Shown: positions 15,742 to 25,043, counted from the first letter of the stretch. The stretch: DNA of 64,000 nucleotides from Blastomonas sp. AAP53 (GCF_000331245.1 NZ_ANFZ01000009.1:496001-560000), one strand, 5' to 3'. Notes: generated by a model from the sequence alone, not told the origin. Numbers and translations: made by a program.

Positions 15742-16206
15742 ATGACCGAAACACCCACCGCATCGCCCGGAAAGGGCAGTGCATTTGACCCTAGCATGTT
15801 CCACGGTCTGATATCGTCTGTCGGTCACGGCGGGCATCTGGGCATGCGCTATCGCGGCCATGGTGACAGCTGGGTCGAGCTCGAACTGCCTTATGCCGAA
15901 TCGCTGATCGGCGATGTCGATACCGGGGTGATCGCTTCCGGACCGATCATCAGCCTGATGGACAGCGCCACCAGCCTGTCGGTCTGGACTGCCATCGGTG
16001 CATTCCGTCCGCAGGTGACGCTCGACCTTCGCGTCGATTACATGCGCCCCGCCACCCCCGGCAAGACCGTGGTCGGGCGCGGTGAGTGCTACAAGGTCAC
16101 CCGGTCGATGGCGTTCGTGCGGGGGATTGCCCATGATGGCGACCCCGCCGATCCGGTGGCGCATGTTGCCGGCACCTTCATCCGTATCGAAAACTTTCTG
16201 GGCTGA
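15742..16206 (+). CDS. PaaI-family hotdog thioesterase
   Basis: This 154-residue hotdog-fold protein (about 45-150) has VELELPYAESLIGD, ASGPIISLMDSATSLSVWTA and VTLDLRVDYMRPATPGKTVVGRGEC, the order of PaaI/YbgC-type acyl-CoA thioesterases. The usual HGG at the start of the hotdog helix is replaced by ASGP, so catalysis may differ from standard members. It is followed after 3 nt by a second thioesterase gene. The pair probably hydrolyses small acyl- or phenylacyl-CoA esters or forms a hetero-oligomer. The start is ATG 15742. Confidence 0.85.
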   Translation: MTETPTASPGKGSAFDPSMFHGLISSVGHGGHLGMRYRGHGDSWVELELPYAESLIGDVDTGVIASGPIISLMDSATSLSVWTAIGAFRPQVTLDLRVDYMRPATPGKTVVGRGECYKVTRSMAFVRGIAHDGDPADPVAHVAGTFIRIENFLG

Positions 16207-16209
16207 ACC

Positions 16210-16632
16210 ATGAACACTGACGACATCATATCGGCCGTGCGCGGTTTCATGCCGCCGTTCGCAACCTCGATGGGCATGGCTGTGGATCATCTGCACGATG
16301 GCCTGCCGGTGATCGCCTTCGATTATGGCCCACAGGTGATGGGGCGTCCGGGCTTTCTGCATGGCGGCGCGATGAGTGGGCTGCTGGAGATCGCCGCGGT
16401 TGCAGCGTTGCGCGTGACATTGGGCAGCGACGAAGGATCGGTGAAGATCAAGCCGGTGAACATCACGATCAACTTCATGCGCGGCGGCCGCGAGGCACGC
16501 ACCTATGCGCTGGGCGAGGTGACGCGGATCGGACGGCGGGTCGCCAATGTCGAAGCCAAGGCCTGGCAAGACGATCCCGCCAAGCCGATCGCCACGGTGT
16601 TCATGAACTTCCTGCTCAGCCAGCCCAGCTGA
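16210..16632 (+). CDS. PaaI-family hotdog thioesterase, second of a tandem pair
   Basis: This 140-residue hotdog protein has the canonical FLHGGAMSGLLEIAAVAAL (HGG plus downstream acidic residue) and ITINFMRGGREARTYALGEV. The active-site set missing in its upstream neighbour is therefore complete here. It is expected to cleave acyl-CoA thioesters in the cytoplasm. The gene starts 3 nt after the previous stop, so the two are co-translated. Its 3' end overlaps the convergent CysG-like gene by 17 nt. The substrate cannot be deduced. Confidence 0.88.
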   Translation: MNTDDIISAVRGFMPPFATSMGMAVDHLHDGLPVIAFDYGPQVMGRPGFLHGGAMSGLLEIAAVAALRVTLGSDEGSVKIKPVNITINFMRGGREARTYALGEVTRIGRRVANVEAKAWQDDPAKPIATVFMNFLLSQPS

Positions 16633-17389
16633 GCCGGACGGTCACGCCCTCGGTTGCCGGGGGCTCCCCCTCCCCGATCGAGCGCATTGCTGCATCAGCG
16701 CGCGCGCGTGCGAGGATGGCAGGCGGCATGTCGACAGGATGCAGCACCAGATCGGCGCTGCCCAGCAACCTCACCTGCCGCAGGGTGAGGTCTTCAGGGT
16801 CAGCCGAGTGCAGGGCAATCTCGTACAGGCCCGAGGCGATCCCATCGCCGCCTTGCGCGACCCATCGGGCCACGGCATCGCCATCATGGTCAGCCAGCGG
16901 ATCGAGCGCGCCGCCAGGCGCCAGCGCCGCATCGATCGCACGCCGCCGTTCGGGCCCGCCAGGCCAGCGATCGCGAATGCTCTCGCGCGCTGCATCCAAT
17001 GCTCGCGCCAGCACTCCCAGCGTCGCCGGCAGCTGGCCCTCGAGCCGCTGACGCAGCGCCTTGGCAAGACCCGCCGAAGCGCCGCCTGTACCGATGGCGA
17101 TCAGCACCGGATCGCGGTCGATGATCGCAGGCGTGGTGAAATCGCACAAAGCAGGCCGGTCGACGGCATTGACCAGCATCCCGCGCGCCTTGAGCCGTTC
17201 GACGGCGGCAACCGCCTCGTCCTCGTCCTCCAGCGCCACGATGGCAACGCGGGCGTGGCGATCATCCTCGCCCACGCAGATCCCGCCGGCCCGCTCGATC
17301 AGCCGCCGCTTCGCATCGGCCATGTCGCCGCTGCCGATCAGCATCACCGGCCTGCCGCGCAGGTTGAGGAAGACCGGCAGCTGGTTCAC
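16616..17389 (-). CDS. Precorrin-2 dehydrogenase/ferrochelatase-type protein (short CysG)
   Basis: This 257-residue protein has an N-terminal NAD-binding domain as in CysG/Met8 (PVFLNLRGRPVMLIGSGDMADAKR, VNAVDRPALCDFTTPAIIDRDPVLIAIGTGGAS) and the dimerisation region (LAKALRQRLEGQLP). It would oxidise precorrin-2 and insert iron to make sirohaem for sulfite or nitrite reductase. After residue 190 it continues with VRLLGSADLVLHPVDMPPAILARARADAA, which resembles only the start of the SUMT methyltransferase domain of full CysG; the rest is missing. It begins 4 nt before the lysA stop (ATGA overlap), so it is probably coupled to lysA. Confidence 0.85.
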   Translation of the reverse strand: MNQLPVFLNLRGRPVMLIGSGDMADAKRRLIERAGGICVGEDDRHARVAIVALEDEDEAVAAVERLKARGMLVNAVDRPALCDFTTPAIIDRDPVLIAIGTGGASAGLAKALRQRLEGQLPATLGVLARALDAARESIRDRWPGGPERRRAIDAALAPGGALDPLADHDGDAVARWVAQGGDGIASGLYEIALHSADPEDLTLRQVRLLGSADLVLHPVDMPPAILARARADAAMRSIGEGEPPATEGVTVRLSWAG

Positions 17390-18642
17390 AGCCAGTCGGG
17401 CACCTGTTCTGCCGCCATGATCTCCGCCGGGCTGATCCGGTTGGCGACCACCGCGAAGCGATCGCCATCAACCAGAACCTCGGCAACGATACCGCGGCTG
17501 TTGTAGCTGCTGGCCATCGTCGCGCCATAGGCGCCTGCGGTGCGGAAGATGGCGAGATCTCCGGCGGCAACGCTATCGATATCGCGGCCCATGGCGAAAG
17601 TATCGCCGCTCTCGCACACGGGACCGACGATGTTCGCCGACATTCGCGTGCCATCGGGCGCCACTGCCTCGAAATCATGCCAGGCATCGTACAGCGCAGG
17701 CCGGGCCAGATCGTTCATCGCGGCATCAACCACGACGAACGGATCGCGAATTCCCGGCTTGACCCGAATGACGCGGGTGAGGAGCACGCCTGCATTGCCC
17801 GCAATCACGCGGCCCGGTTCGAACTGGATCACGGCGTCCCAGTCGCGCGTCACGCGAGCGACCAGCGCGCCATATTCGGCGGGAGACGGTGGATTGTTCA
17901 ACGCCTGATACGGCACGCCCAGGCCGCCGCCCAGATCGACATGGGTGATCGCATGGCCTGCACTGCGTAGATGCGCGACCAGATCGCCGATCTTGCCGAA
18001 CGCCGCCTCGAGTGGATCGAGGCTGAGCAGCTGGCTGCCGATATGCACCGCGACGCCGCGGAGCTGGATTCCCGGCAGCTCGGACAGTCGCTGGTAGATG
18101 CCCGGGCCGACATGCAGCCCGACACCAAATTTGTTGTCCGCCTTGCCGGTCGAGATCTTGGCGTGCGTTCCCGCGTCGACATCCGGATTGATCCGCAGCG
18201 ATGCAGATGCGGTCAGCCCCATGGCATCCGCAACGGCGGCCAGCATCTGGCCTTCCTCTTCGGATTCGATATTGAACTGGCCGATGCCCTTGGCCAGTGC
18301 GTGGCGCATTTCGCTGTCGGTCTTGCCGACACCCGAAAACACGATGTCATGCGCAGCGATCCCTGCGGCCAGCGCGCGGTCCAGCTCTCCTGCAGAAACC
18401 ACATCAGCGCCATAGCCGCGCTGGGCCAGCACCTTGAGCACCGCAAGGTTGGGATTGGACTTGACCGCAAAGGCCAGGTGCTTGCGCTCGACGCCTGCCA
18501 GCCCTTCGCGAAACACGTCGGCATGACGCTCGAGCGTGGCGCGCGAATAGACGTAAACCGGCGTACCGACGTCTTCGGCAATCCGCGACAAGGGCACCTG
18601 TTCGGCAAACAGTTGCCCATCTACCAGGGAGAAATGGTCCAT
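17386..18642 (-). CDS. lysA: Diaminopimelate decarboxylase
   Basis: This 418-residue fold-III PLP enzyme has the PLP lysine in AFAVKSNPN (K61), the phosphate-binding HVDLGGGLGVPY and FEPGRVIAGNAG blocks, and the substrate cysteine motif GPVCESGDTF. It decarboxylates meso-diaminopimelate to L-lysine, the last step of the pathway. Length is typical. It lies in argH-lipoprotein-lysA-cysG order on the minus strand, an arrangement common in alphaproteobacteria. Its stop overlaps the next start by 4 nt. Confidence 0.97.
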   Translation of the reverse strand: MDHFSLVDGQLFAEQVPLSRIAEDVGTPVYVYSRATLERHADVFREGLAGVERKHLAFAVKSNPNLAVLKVLAQRGYGADVVSAGELDRALAAGIAAHDIVFSGVGKTDSEMRHALAKGIGQFNIESEEEGQMLAAVADAMGLTASASLRINPDVDAGTHAKISTGKADNKFGVGLHVGPGIYQRLSELPGIQLRGVAVHIGSQLLSLDPLEAAFGKIGDLVAHLRSAGHAITHVDLGGGLGVPYQALNNPPSPAEYGALVARVTRDWDAVIQFEPGRVIAGNAGVLLTRVIRVKPGIRDPFVVVDAAMNDLARPALYDAWHDFEAVAPDGTRMSANIVGPVCESGDTFAMGRDIDSVAAGDLAIFRTAGAYGATMASSYNSRGIVAEVLVDGDRFAVVANRISPAEIMAAEQVPDWL

Positions 18643-18660
18643 TGGTGTGTAGAACCTTGG

Positions 18661-18924
18661 TTATTCGGGGGGAAGATCGAACGGATCGTCGGCGCGGGAC
18701 TCCGACTTGCGGCGAAGCTCGACATTGCGCTCGGGCCGCGCCTGGGTGCTGGGCTCCATCAGTTGATCAGGCGCGGCGGGTCCAACGCTGCCATAAGCTG
18801 ACGGCACGGGCTGCATGCCCTCGACAGCCGTCAGCTTCTGGCGGCTGCCACAACCGGGGAGCATGACCAAGGCCATGGCGCCAGCACCGGCGAGCAGCAT
18901 GAAGGGCTTACGCGGCATCGTCAT
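18661..18924 (-). CDS. LptM-like small lipoprotein
   Basis: This 87-residue protein has an N-terminal lipoprotein signal ([15 protein letters not shown], lipobox VMLPGC-G) and a Pro/Arg/Glu-rich, probably disordered tail ending DDPFDLPPE. Its length and its place between argH and lysA match the alphaproteobacterial lipoproteins related to LptM (YifL), which helps LptD assembly in the outer membrane in enterobacteria. That function is inferred from position and type only. ATG 18924 overlaps the argH stop (ATGA); a second ATG two codons later is also possible. Confidence 0.75.
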   Translation of the reverse strand: MTMPRKPFMLLAGAGAMALVMLPGCGSRQKLTAVEGMQPVPSAYGSVGPAAPDQLMEPSTQARPERNVELRRKSESRADDPFDLPPE

Positions 18925-20315
18925 TCTCCCGCCAGCGCAGCACGGGCGCGGGCCACCTGCAGCCTTACCTGATCGGGCGCGGTGCCGCCATAGCTGTTGC
19001 GGCTGGCGACCGAGGCATCGACCGATAGGGCGGGATAGACAGCGTCTGTAATTCGCGCGTCGATCGCCTGCAGATCGGCGATCGGCAGTGTGTCAAGCGC
19101 AACGCCCCTGCCCTCGGCCAGCTTGACCACCGCGCCGGTGATGTGATGCGCCTCGCGGAACGGAATGCCCGCCTGCCGCACCAGCCAGTCGGCAAGGTCG
19201 GTCGCGGTCGCAAAGCCGCGCTCGGTCGCCTTGCGCATGGCATCGGTCACGAACGTCGTCTCGGCGACCATGCCCGTCATCGCGGCCAGGCTCAGCATCA
19301 GCAGCCCCTCGCACTCGAACACCGGCGGTTTGTCGTCCTGCATGTCCTTGGAATAGGCGAGCGGCAGGCCCTTCATCGTGATCATCAGCGCGGTCTGGCA
19401 GCCGATGATCCGTCCGGCATGGCCGCGCACCAACTCGGCGGCATCGGGATTGCGCTTTTGCGGCATGATCGACGATCCGGTCGAGAAGCTGTCGGGCAGC
19501 TTGACGAAGCCGTACGGCTGGCTTGCCCAGATGATGAACTCTTCGGCCAGGCGCGACAGGTGCAAGGCGCACTGCGCGGCAGCGTTGAGGTAATCGAGCG
19601 CAAAGTCGCGATCCGACACGGCATCGAGCGAATTGGCGGTGGGCCGGTCAAAGCCCAATGCAGCGGCCGTCATGTCGCGGTCGATCGGGAAGCCGGTGCC
19701 GGCCAGCGCGGCAGATCCCAACGGCGACTGGTTCATGCGTGCCCGCGCGCTGGCGAAGCGGTCGCGGTCGCGCGCGAACATTTCATAATAGGCGAGCAGA
19801 TGGTGGCCCAGGGTCACCGGCTGCGCGATCTGCAGATGGGTAAAGCCAGGCATGATCGCATCGGCATGGCTGTCGGCACGCTCGACCAAGGCGGTCTGCA
19901 ACGCCTTGAGCGCCGCATCGGCGGCATCGCACGCATCGCGGACCCAGAGGCGAAAGTCAGTCGCGACCTGATCATTGCGCGAGCGGGCGGTGTGCAGCCG
20001 TCCCGCCGCCGGGCCGATCAGTTCGGCCAGCCGCGCCTCGACATGCATGTGGATGTCTTCGAGCGACCAGTCCTCGGTTACGCCATTGGCGGCATATTCT
20101 TCGGCGATCTGCTTGAGGCCTGCCGTGATGGTTTCGGCATCGGCGGCGGGAATGATCCCCTGCGCGCCCAGCATGGCAACATGCGCCAGCGACCCATCGA
20201 TATCCTGCCGCCACAGCGCCTTGTCGAACGGGATGGAAGCATTTATGGCCCGCATCACGTCGGATGGCCCGGCGGCAAAGCGTCCGCCCCACATGCTGTT
20301 GGAGTTGTTTCCCAT
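18921..20315 (-). CDS. argH: Argininosuccinate lyase
   Basis: This 464-residue enzyme of the fumarase/aspartase superfamily starts [14 protein letters not shown]. It has [39 protein letters not shown] and the signature [14 protein letters not shown] with the catalytic serine. It cleaves argininosuccinate to arginine and fumarate. ATG 20315 gives the usual N-terminus; ATG 20294 (MWGGRF) is the alternative. The start codon is entangled with that of the divergent TlpA gene (ATG 20314-20316): the two ATGs share the CATG palindrome. Promoters for each gene must therefore lie inside the other coding sequence, unless argH starts at 20294. Confidence 0.97.
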   Translation of the reverse strand: MGNNSNSMWGGRFAAGPSDVMRAINASIPFDKALWRQDIDGSLAHVAMLGAQGIIPAADAETITAGLKQIAEEYAANGVTEDWSLEDIHMHVEARLAELIGPAAGRLHTARSRNDQVATDFRLWVRDACDAADAALKALQTALVERADSHADAIMPGFTHLQIAQPVTLGHHLLAYYEMFARDRDRFASARARMNQSPLGSAALAGTGFPIDRDMTAAALGFDRPTANSLDAVSDRDFALDYLNAAAQCALHLSRLAEEFIIWASQPYGFVKLPDSFSTGSSIMPQKRNPDAAELVRGHAGRIIGCQTALMITMKGLPLAYSKDMQDDKPPVFECEGLLMLSLAAMTGMVAETTFVTDAMRKATERGFATATDLADWLVRQAGIPFREAHHITGAVVKLAEGRGVALDTLPIADLQAIDARITDAVYPALSVDASVASRNSYGGTAPDQVRLQVARARAALAGE

Positions 20316-20919
20316 GCCTATCGCCCATCTATCCAGCAGACGCCTCTGGCCGGTGGTGGCCCTGGCCGCGCTGGCAACTGGCGCGTGCGATAAGCAATCA
20401 CCTGCCGGGGGGCAACCCGCCGCGACTGAAAAAGCCGCAGAAAAGGCAGGGCCGCAGGTTCCGCTGTCCGGGACGCTCGATATCTCGCAGCGGGGCAAGG
20501 CTGCACCCGATGTCACCTTCACCGATCCTGACGGCAAGACCACCAGCCTTGCCGCGTTCAAGGGCAAGCCGGTTCTCGTCAACCTGTGGGCGACCTGGTG
20601 CGGGCCATGCGTGGTGGAAATGCCGACGCTCGATGCGCTGGCCGCGCGCGAAAAGGACCGGCTGGTGGTGCTGACGGTGTCTCAGGACATGCAGAATCTC
20701 GACAAGATCAAGCCGTTCTTCGACCAGAAGGGATTCAAGACGATCCAGCCGTTCACCGACGAGGAGAACAACCTCGGCTTCAGTTACATGACGGGCGTGA
20801 TGCCGACGACGGTGCTTTACGATGCGCAGGGCAAGGAAGTGTGGCGGATGATCGGCGGCATGGACTGGAACGGCAGCCGCGCCTCTGCGCTGATGGAAGA
20901 GACGCTCGCCAAGAGCTGA
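20314..20919 (+). CDS. TlpA-like thioredoxin-fold lipoprotein
   Basis: This 201-residue protein has a lipoprotein signal ([11 protein letters not shown], hydrophobic core, lipobox ATGAC-D). A thioredoxin domain (about 60-200) carries the redox motif [16 protein letters not shown] and the cis-Pro region [13 protein letters not shown]. Such proteins reduce periplasmic disulfides, often for cytochrome c or copper-centre assembly. ATG 20314 has GGAG 9 nt upstream, inside argH. Start sites of the two divergent genes overlap by 2 nt. A much longer in-frame upstream extension lies antisense to argH and is not real. Confidence 0.9.
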   Translation: MPIAHLSSRRLWPVVALAALATGACDKQSPAGGQPAATEKAAEKAGPQVPLSGTLDISQRGKAAPDVTFTDPDGKTTSLAAFKGKPVLVNLWATWCGPCVVEMPTLDALAAREKDRLVVLTVSQDMQNLDKIKPFFDQKGFKTIQPFTDEENNLGFSYMTGVMPTTVLYDAQGKEVWRMIGGMDWNGSRASALMEETLAKS

Positions 20920-20926
20920 GCGGGAA

Positions 20927-21124
20927 TTACATCAGGATCGGAGCGATGACACGGCAGGGCTTTCGCGCTGTCTCTTTCTTGATGCGCGGCGGAGAGGTTA
21001 GCACCCGGCGCTTGCCGACACAGTCGCCCTGGACCGGAACCGAACGCTCGGCCGCCGCCATCATCCCTGGCTGGGCGGGAAGTGCGCTTCCCAATATCAC
21101 GGCAAGGACAAGATGGCTCGGCAT
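20927..21124 (-). CDS. Possible small secreted protein
   Basis: This is a 65-residue frame with a signal-like N-terminus (MPSHLVLAVILGSALPAQPG). A short basic mature part holds two cysteines (VQGDCVGKR and RKPCRVIA), which could form a disulfide. No SD is evident and no family is recognised. It fills an otherwise empty stretch between the TlpA gene and tRNA-Val. It may be a chance frame. Confidence 0.35.
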   Translation of the reverse strand: MPSHLVLAVILGSALPAQPGMMAAAERSVPVQGDCVGKRRVLTSPPRIKKETARKPCRVIAPILM

Positions 21125-21241
21125 GCGCGCGGTAATGAATTTACATCCCTGACCGGTAGCTGAACGAAACCTGTCAGCGAATATTATGCATTGGTGGTGT
21201 GGGATGTTGGCAACAGCATCGTTGGCTATCGCTCGGGATCA

Positions 21242-21317
21242 TGGTGGGCGATGACAGGCTCGAACTGCCGACCCTCTCGGTGTAAACGAGATGCTCTACC
21301 AACTGAGCTAATCGCCC
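21242..21317 (-). tRNA. tRNA-Val (anticodon TAC)
   Basis: On the minus strand, GGGCGAT pairs with ATCGCCC in the acceptor stem. D-arm GCTCAGTTGGTAGAGC, anticodon arm with loop TTTACAC (anticodon TAC at 21282-21284) and T-arm with TTCGAGC are all present. The 3' CCA is encoded (21242-21244), giving 76 nt. Confidence 0.97.
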
Positions 21318-21461
21318 ATGATCGTGTGAGGATTGCGCCCCTGCCATTTTTGTGAGGCGCGCGCAAGAGGGTGATCAACGGCTTGGCGCTTTCCAATTCG
21401 CCGGGGGGCAGCTATCGGCGCAGGCAACCTATCAAGATCGCCACTCATGGAGAATCACCTT

Positions 21462-22175
21462 ATGCGCCCATCAGGCCGCGCCCCCGACGAAATGCGCACC
21501 ATCGGAATCGAAACCGGCTTCACGAAGCATGCCGAGGGCAGCTGCCTGATCAGCTTTGGCGATACCCGCGTGCTGGTGACCGCGAGCATCGAAGAGCGGC
21601 TACCGCCCTGGATGAAGGGCAAGGGCGAAGGCTGGGTGACGGCGGAATATTCGATGCTGCCGCGCGCCACGCACACGCGCGGCCAGCGTGAGGCCGCCAA
21701 GGGCAAGCAGTCGGGCCGCACGCAGGAAATCCAGCGGCTGATCGGTCGTTCATTGCGCGCGGTCGTCGACCTCAAGAAGCTGGGCGAGCGCCAGATCACC
21801 ATCGATTGCGATGTCATCCAGGCCGATGGCGGAACTCGCACCGCGTCGATCTCGGGTGCATGGGTTGCACTGCGGCTCGCAGTCAACGGCCTGATGGCGC
21901 AGGGCCTGATCAAGGAAGACCCGATCACCGCGAAGGTCGGCGCGATCAGCTGCGGCATCTATCAGGGCACGCCGGTGCTGGACCTTGACTATATCGAGGA
22001 TTCGAACGCCGATGCCGACGCCAATTTCGTGCTGATCGAGGGCGGCAACATCGCAGAGGTACAGGCAACCGCTGAAGGCGCGCCATATGACGAGGAAGCG
22101 CTGCTGCGCCTGCTGCGCCTCGCCCGCATGGGCTGTGCGCAGATCTTCGAGGCGCAAGACCGGGCGGTTTCCTGA
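21462..22175 (+). CDS. rph: Ribonuclease PH
   Basis: This 237-residue phosphorolytic exonuclease trims tRNA 3' ends. The family landmarks are [19 protein letters not shown] at the N-terminus, [32 protein letters not shown], and the catalytic block [22 protein letters not shown] 21462 is chosen because GGAG lies about 9 nt upstream and family members start at this point. It heads the plus-strand run rph-rdgB-hemW-xerC and lies opposite tRNA-Val. The upstream 140 nt hold no other gene. Confidence 0.98.
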   Translation: MRPSGRAPDEMRTIGIETGFTKHAEGSCLISFGDTRVLVTASIEERLPPWMKGKGEGWVTAEYSMLPRATHTRGQREAAKGKQSGRTQEIQRLIGRSLRAVVDLKKLGERQITIDCDVIQADGGTRTASISGAWVALRLAVNGLMAQGLIKEDPITAKVGAISCGIYQGTPVLDLDYIEDSNADADANFVLIEGGNIAEVQATAEGAPYDEEALLRLLRLARMGCAQIFEAQDRAVS

Positions 22176-22179
22176 ACCC

Positions 22180-22806
22180 ATGGCCGCCCGCAAGCTCGAA
22201 CCCGGCAGGCTGGTGATCGCCAGCCACAACCAGGGCAAGGTCCGCGAGATTCGTGCGCTGCTCGAACCCTATGGCATCGATCCGGTTTCCGCCGGCGATC
22301 TCGGCCTGGCCGAGCCTGAGGAGACCGGCACGACCTTCGCCGAGAACGCGCTGCTCAAGGCGCATGCCTCGGCGAAGGCATCAGGGTGCGTGGCGCTGGC
22401 CGATGACAGCGGCCTGTGCGTGGCAGCGCTGGGCGGCAGGCCTGGCGTCTACACCGCCGATTGGGCCGAACGGCAGTGGTTCGAAGGCGAACCGGGCCGC
22501 GACTGGTACATGGCGATGGGCAAGGTCGAAGGTCGTCTCGCCGAACTCGGCGCAGCCGTGGACCGCAGCGCCTATTTCATCTGCACGCTCGCGCTGGCCT
22601 GGCCCGATGGTCATTCGGAAGTGTTCGAGGGCCGCGTCAATGGTTCGCTCACCTGGCCCCCGCGCGGGCTGATGGGTTTCGGTTATGACCCGGTGTTTGT
22701 CGCCAGCGGATTCGACCAGACCTTTGCAGAGCTGGACCCGGCGCACAAGCACGCCATCAGCCACCGCGCCGATGCCTTCGCCAAGCTGGTCAAGGCGTGC
22801 TTTTGA
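22180..22806 (+). CDS. rdgB: Non-canonical purine NTP pyrophosphatase (RdgB/HAM1)
   Basis: This 208-residue protein has the substrate-binding [14 protein letters not shown], the metal site [14 protein letters not shown], the catalytic [20 protein letters not shown] and [10 protein letters not shown]. It removes ITP, dITP and XTP from the nucleotide pool. It starts 4 nt after rph and ends overlapping hemW, as in many alphaproteobacteria. The start ATG 22180 gives the usual N-terminus. Confidence 0.97.
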   Translation: MAARKLEPGRLVIASHNQGKVREIRALLEPYGIDPVSAGDLGLAEPEETGTTFAENALLKAHASAKASGCVALADDSGLCVAALGGRPGVYTADWAERQWFEGEPGRDWYMAMGKVEGRLAELGAAVDRSAYFICTLALAWPDGHSEVFEGRVNGSLTWPPRGLMGFGYDPVFVASGFDQTFAELDPAHKHAISHRADAFAKLVKACF

Positions 22807-24002
22807 ACAAGAACGAACCCCTCTCCCCTCCTGCAGGCGCGCGGGGAGAGGCGTTGGCGCTGTATATCCACTGGCCGTTTTGCGTCTCCAAATGCCCGTA
22901 TTGCGACTTCAACAGCCATGTCCGCGAGAGCGTCGACGTGGCGCAGTGGCAGGCCGCGCTGCTCGCCGACCTTGCGCATGAGGCATCGGTGCTGCCCGAT
23001 CGCACCCTGGGATCGATCTTCTTCGGTGGCGGCACGCCGTCCTTGATGCCGCCCGCGCTGGTTGAAACCCTGATCTCGCAGGCTGGGCGGCACTGGCGGT
23101 TTGCCGACGATATCGAGATCACGCTGGAGGCGAACCCCTCGTCGGTCGAAGCGGCGCGCTTTGCCGATCTGGCGCGCGCCGGGGTCAACCGGGTGTCTCT
23201 CGGACTGCAGGCGCTGGATGACGAGACCCTGGGCTTTCTGGGCCGCGCGCATTCGGTGGACGAATCGCTCCGGGCGCTGGCCACGGCTCAGCAGCATTTC
23301 GGACGCGTGACATTCGATCTCATCTACGCTCGCCCTGGCCAGACGGTGGAGCAATGGGATGCCGAGTTGCGACGCGCGCTGGCATTCGGCACCGGCCATC
23401 TGTCGCTGTATCAGCTGACCATCGAGCCTGGGACCCGGTTCGAAACGCTCGTGCGGCGCGGAGACCTGATCCCCGCCGATGACGACCATTGCGCCGACCT
23501 GTTCGACCTCACCCGCGCGGTCACCGCACAGGCGGGTCTTCCAGCGTACGAGATCAGCAACCACGCGCGCCCCGGTGAGCAGAGCCGCCACAACCTGACG
23601 TACTGGCGTTATGGCGACTATGCCGGCATCGGACCCGGCGCGCACGGGCGGCGCGGCAGCCTGGCCACCGAGCGCCATCGCAAGCCAGAAAACTACCTCT
23701 CGGCCATCACGCGCAACGGCCATGGCCTGTCGGTCGAACGTCCGCTCGATGCGGATACACAGGCGACCGAGGCGCTGCTGATGGGGCTCAGGCTGGCAGA
23801 AGGGGTCGATCTGGAACGGGTGGCCGCCCAATCGGGCGTCGATGCGGACAGACTGATCGACGCCAAGGCAGTGGGTCGTCTGGCAGAACTCGGTCTGGTC
23901 GAACGCAGCGACATGCACATCACCGTGACCGAGCAGGGTATGCCCTTGCTCGACGCGATCCTTGCCGAGGTCGTCGCGATTGAGCCAGAAGCACCGGTCT
24001 GA
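22797..24002 (+). CDS. hemW: Radical SAM haem chaperone HemW (HemN-like)
   Basis: This 401-residue radical SAM protein has the Cys motif [11 protein letters not shown] (C29, C33, C36), the [10 protein letters not shown] block, and [31 protein letters not shown]. It has the HemW C-terminal region rather than that of coproporphyrinogen oxidase HemN, so it is likely a haem chaperone. The start is GTG 22797 (or TTG 22803), overlapping the rdgB end. Residues 7-18 ([12 protein letters not shown]) are translated from a palindromic repeat, CCTCTCCCC...GGGGAGAGG, and are not conserved family sequence. Confidence 0.92.
   Translation: MLLNKNEPLSPPAGARGEALALYIHWPFCVSKCPYCDFNSHVRESVDVAQWQAALLADLAHEASVLPDRTLGSIFFGGGTPSLMPPALVETLISQAGRHWRFADDIEITLEANPSSVEAARFADLARAGVNRVSLGLQALDDETLGFLGRAHSVDESLRALATAQQHFGRVTFDLIYARPGQTVEQWDAELRRALAFGTGHLSLYQLTIEPGTRFETLVRRGDLIPADDDHCADLFDLTRAVTAQAGLPAYEISNHARPGEQSRHNLTYWRYGDYAGIGPGAHGRRGSLATERHRKPENYLSAITRNGHGLSVERPLDADTQATEALLMGLRLAEGVDLERVAAQSGVDADRLIDAKAVGRLAELGLVERSDMHITVTEQGMPLLDAILAEVVAIEPEAPV
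22820..22851. repeat. Palindromic repeat unit at the start of hemW
   Basis: CCTCTCCCC (22820-22828) and GGGGAGAGG (22843-22851) are perfect inverted arms around a 14-nt loop. The unit resembles other C4/G4 palindromes here (29957-29987, 50791-50826, 58174-58201) and lies in frame within the first codons of hemW. Confidence 0.6.
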
Positions 24003-24014
24003 TAGCCTCAGCGC

Positions 24015-24929
24015 ATGAGTGAACCGTTGCCCGCAACCCGGCTGATCGAACGATGGCGCGGGCATCTCGCGGACAATCGCCGCCGATCTCTGCATACCGT
24101 GCGTGCCTATGTCGCGACCGCCGAACGATTGAGCGCATTCCTCGCCGAGCATTGGGGCGAACCTGCGCATTCCAAACGCTTGGCATCGGCATCCCAGGCT
24201 GATCTGCGCGCCTATCTGGCGTCAAGGCGCGGTGATGGCCTCGCCAACCGCAGTGCCGCGCGAGAACTGTCCGCAATGCGCGCCTTCCTCGCCTTTGCCG
24301 CCGAGCAGCATGAGGGCGCTGTCGTTCCGCCGCGCCTCAAAGGTCCGCGCATCAAGCGCAGTCTGCCGCGCCCTATCGCGCCCGATGACATTATGGCGCT
24401 GGGCGATGCCATGGCGGCGCGCGATGCCGCAGCCTGGGTGCAGGCGCGCGACTGGGCGGTGCTGCTGCTGCTCTATGGGGCAGGGCTGCGCATCAGCGAG
24501 GCGACGGGGCTGACCGCAGCGGTGCTGCCGCTGGGTGAAAGCTTGCGCATCATCGGCAAGGGCGGCAAGCCGCGCGTCGTGCCCGTGCTGCCCCAGCTGC
24601 AACAGGCCCTAGCGCATTATGCCGCACTCGTGCCCTTTGCGTTGAAGGCCGACGAGCCGCTGTTTCGCGGCACGCGCGGCGGACCGCTGTCGCCCGCGCT
24701 CGTCCGCCGCGCGATGATGAACGCACGCCGCCTCCTGGGGCTGTCGGAGGATGCAACGCCGCATGCGCTGCGCCACAGCTTTGCCACGCACCTGCTCGCA
24801 GGCGGCGCCGACCTGCGCTCGCTGCAGGAGCTGCTGGGCCATGCCAGCCTTTCCTCGACGCAGATATACACGCAGGTCGATGCTGCCCAGCTTCTCGACG
24901 TTTATGAAAATGCCCATCCGAGGGCTTGA
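24015..24929 (+). CDS. xerC: Tyrosine recombinase XerC
   Basis: This 304-residue recombinase has an N-terminal SAM-like core-binding domain (about 5-95) and a catalytic domain with Arg in GAGLRISEATGL, Lys in GKGGKPRVVP, HALRHSFATHLL, GHASLSSTQIYTQVD (His/Arg/His plus the Tyr nucleophile). It resolves chromosome dimers at dif with XerD. It is 12 nt downstream of hemW and is the last gene of the rph run. No attachment site or integrated element is near, so a phage integrase role is unlikely. Confidence 0.95.
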   Translation: MSEPLPATRLIERWRGHLADNRRRSLHTVRAYVATAERLSAFLAEHWGEPAHSKRLASASQADLRAYLASRRGDGLANRSAARELSAMRAFLAFAAEQHEGAVVPPRLKGPRIKRSLPRPIAPDDIMALGDAMAARDAAAWVQARDWAVLLLLYGAGLRISEATGLTAAVLPLGESLRIIGKGGKPRVVPVLPQLQQALAHYAALVPFALKADEPLFRGTRGGPLSPALVRRAMMNARRLLGLSEDATPHALRHSFATHLLAGGADLRSLQELLGHASLSSTQIYTQVDAAQLLDVYENAHPRA

Positions 24930-24954
24930 GCGGCGGGCGAAAGTGTATGCCTAG

Positions 24955-25035
24955 GTCCCTCGACTTCGCTCGGGACAGACGAATTGGAGGCAGAGCCAAC
25001 CAACCTCTCCGAGGTCCCGAGCGAAGTCGAGGGAC
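24955..25035. repeat. REP-like element: perfect 22-bp inverted repeat
   Basis: Left arm 24955-24976 (core TCGACTTCGCTCGGGAC) and right arm 25014-25035 (core GTCCCGAGCGAAGTCGA) are exact reverse complements with a 37-nt loop. It lies between the convergent xerC and dedA genes. The same core recurs inside ispE (57851-57907). Confidence 0.85.
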
Positions 25036-25043
25036 GTAAAGCG

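Noticed and set aside
24015..24929. Phage or genomic-island integrase
   Set aside because: The protein is a housekeeping XerC in an rph-rdgB-hemW operon, and no attachment repeats or foreign genes are close. The nearby tRNA-Val is on the opposite strand and intact.
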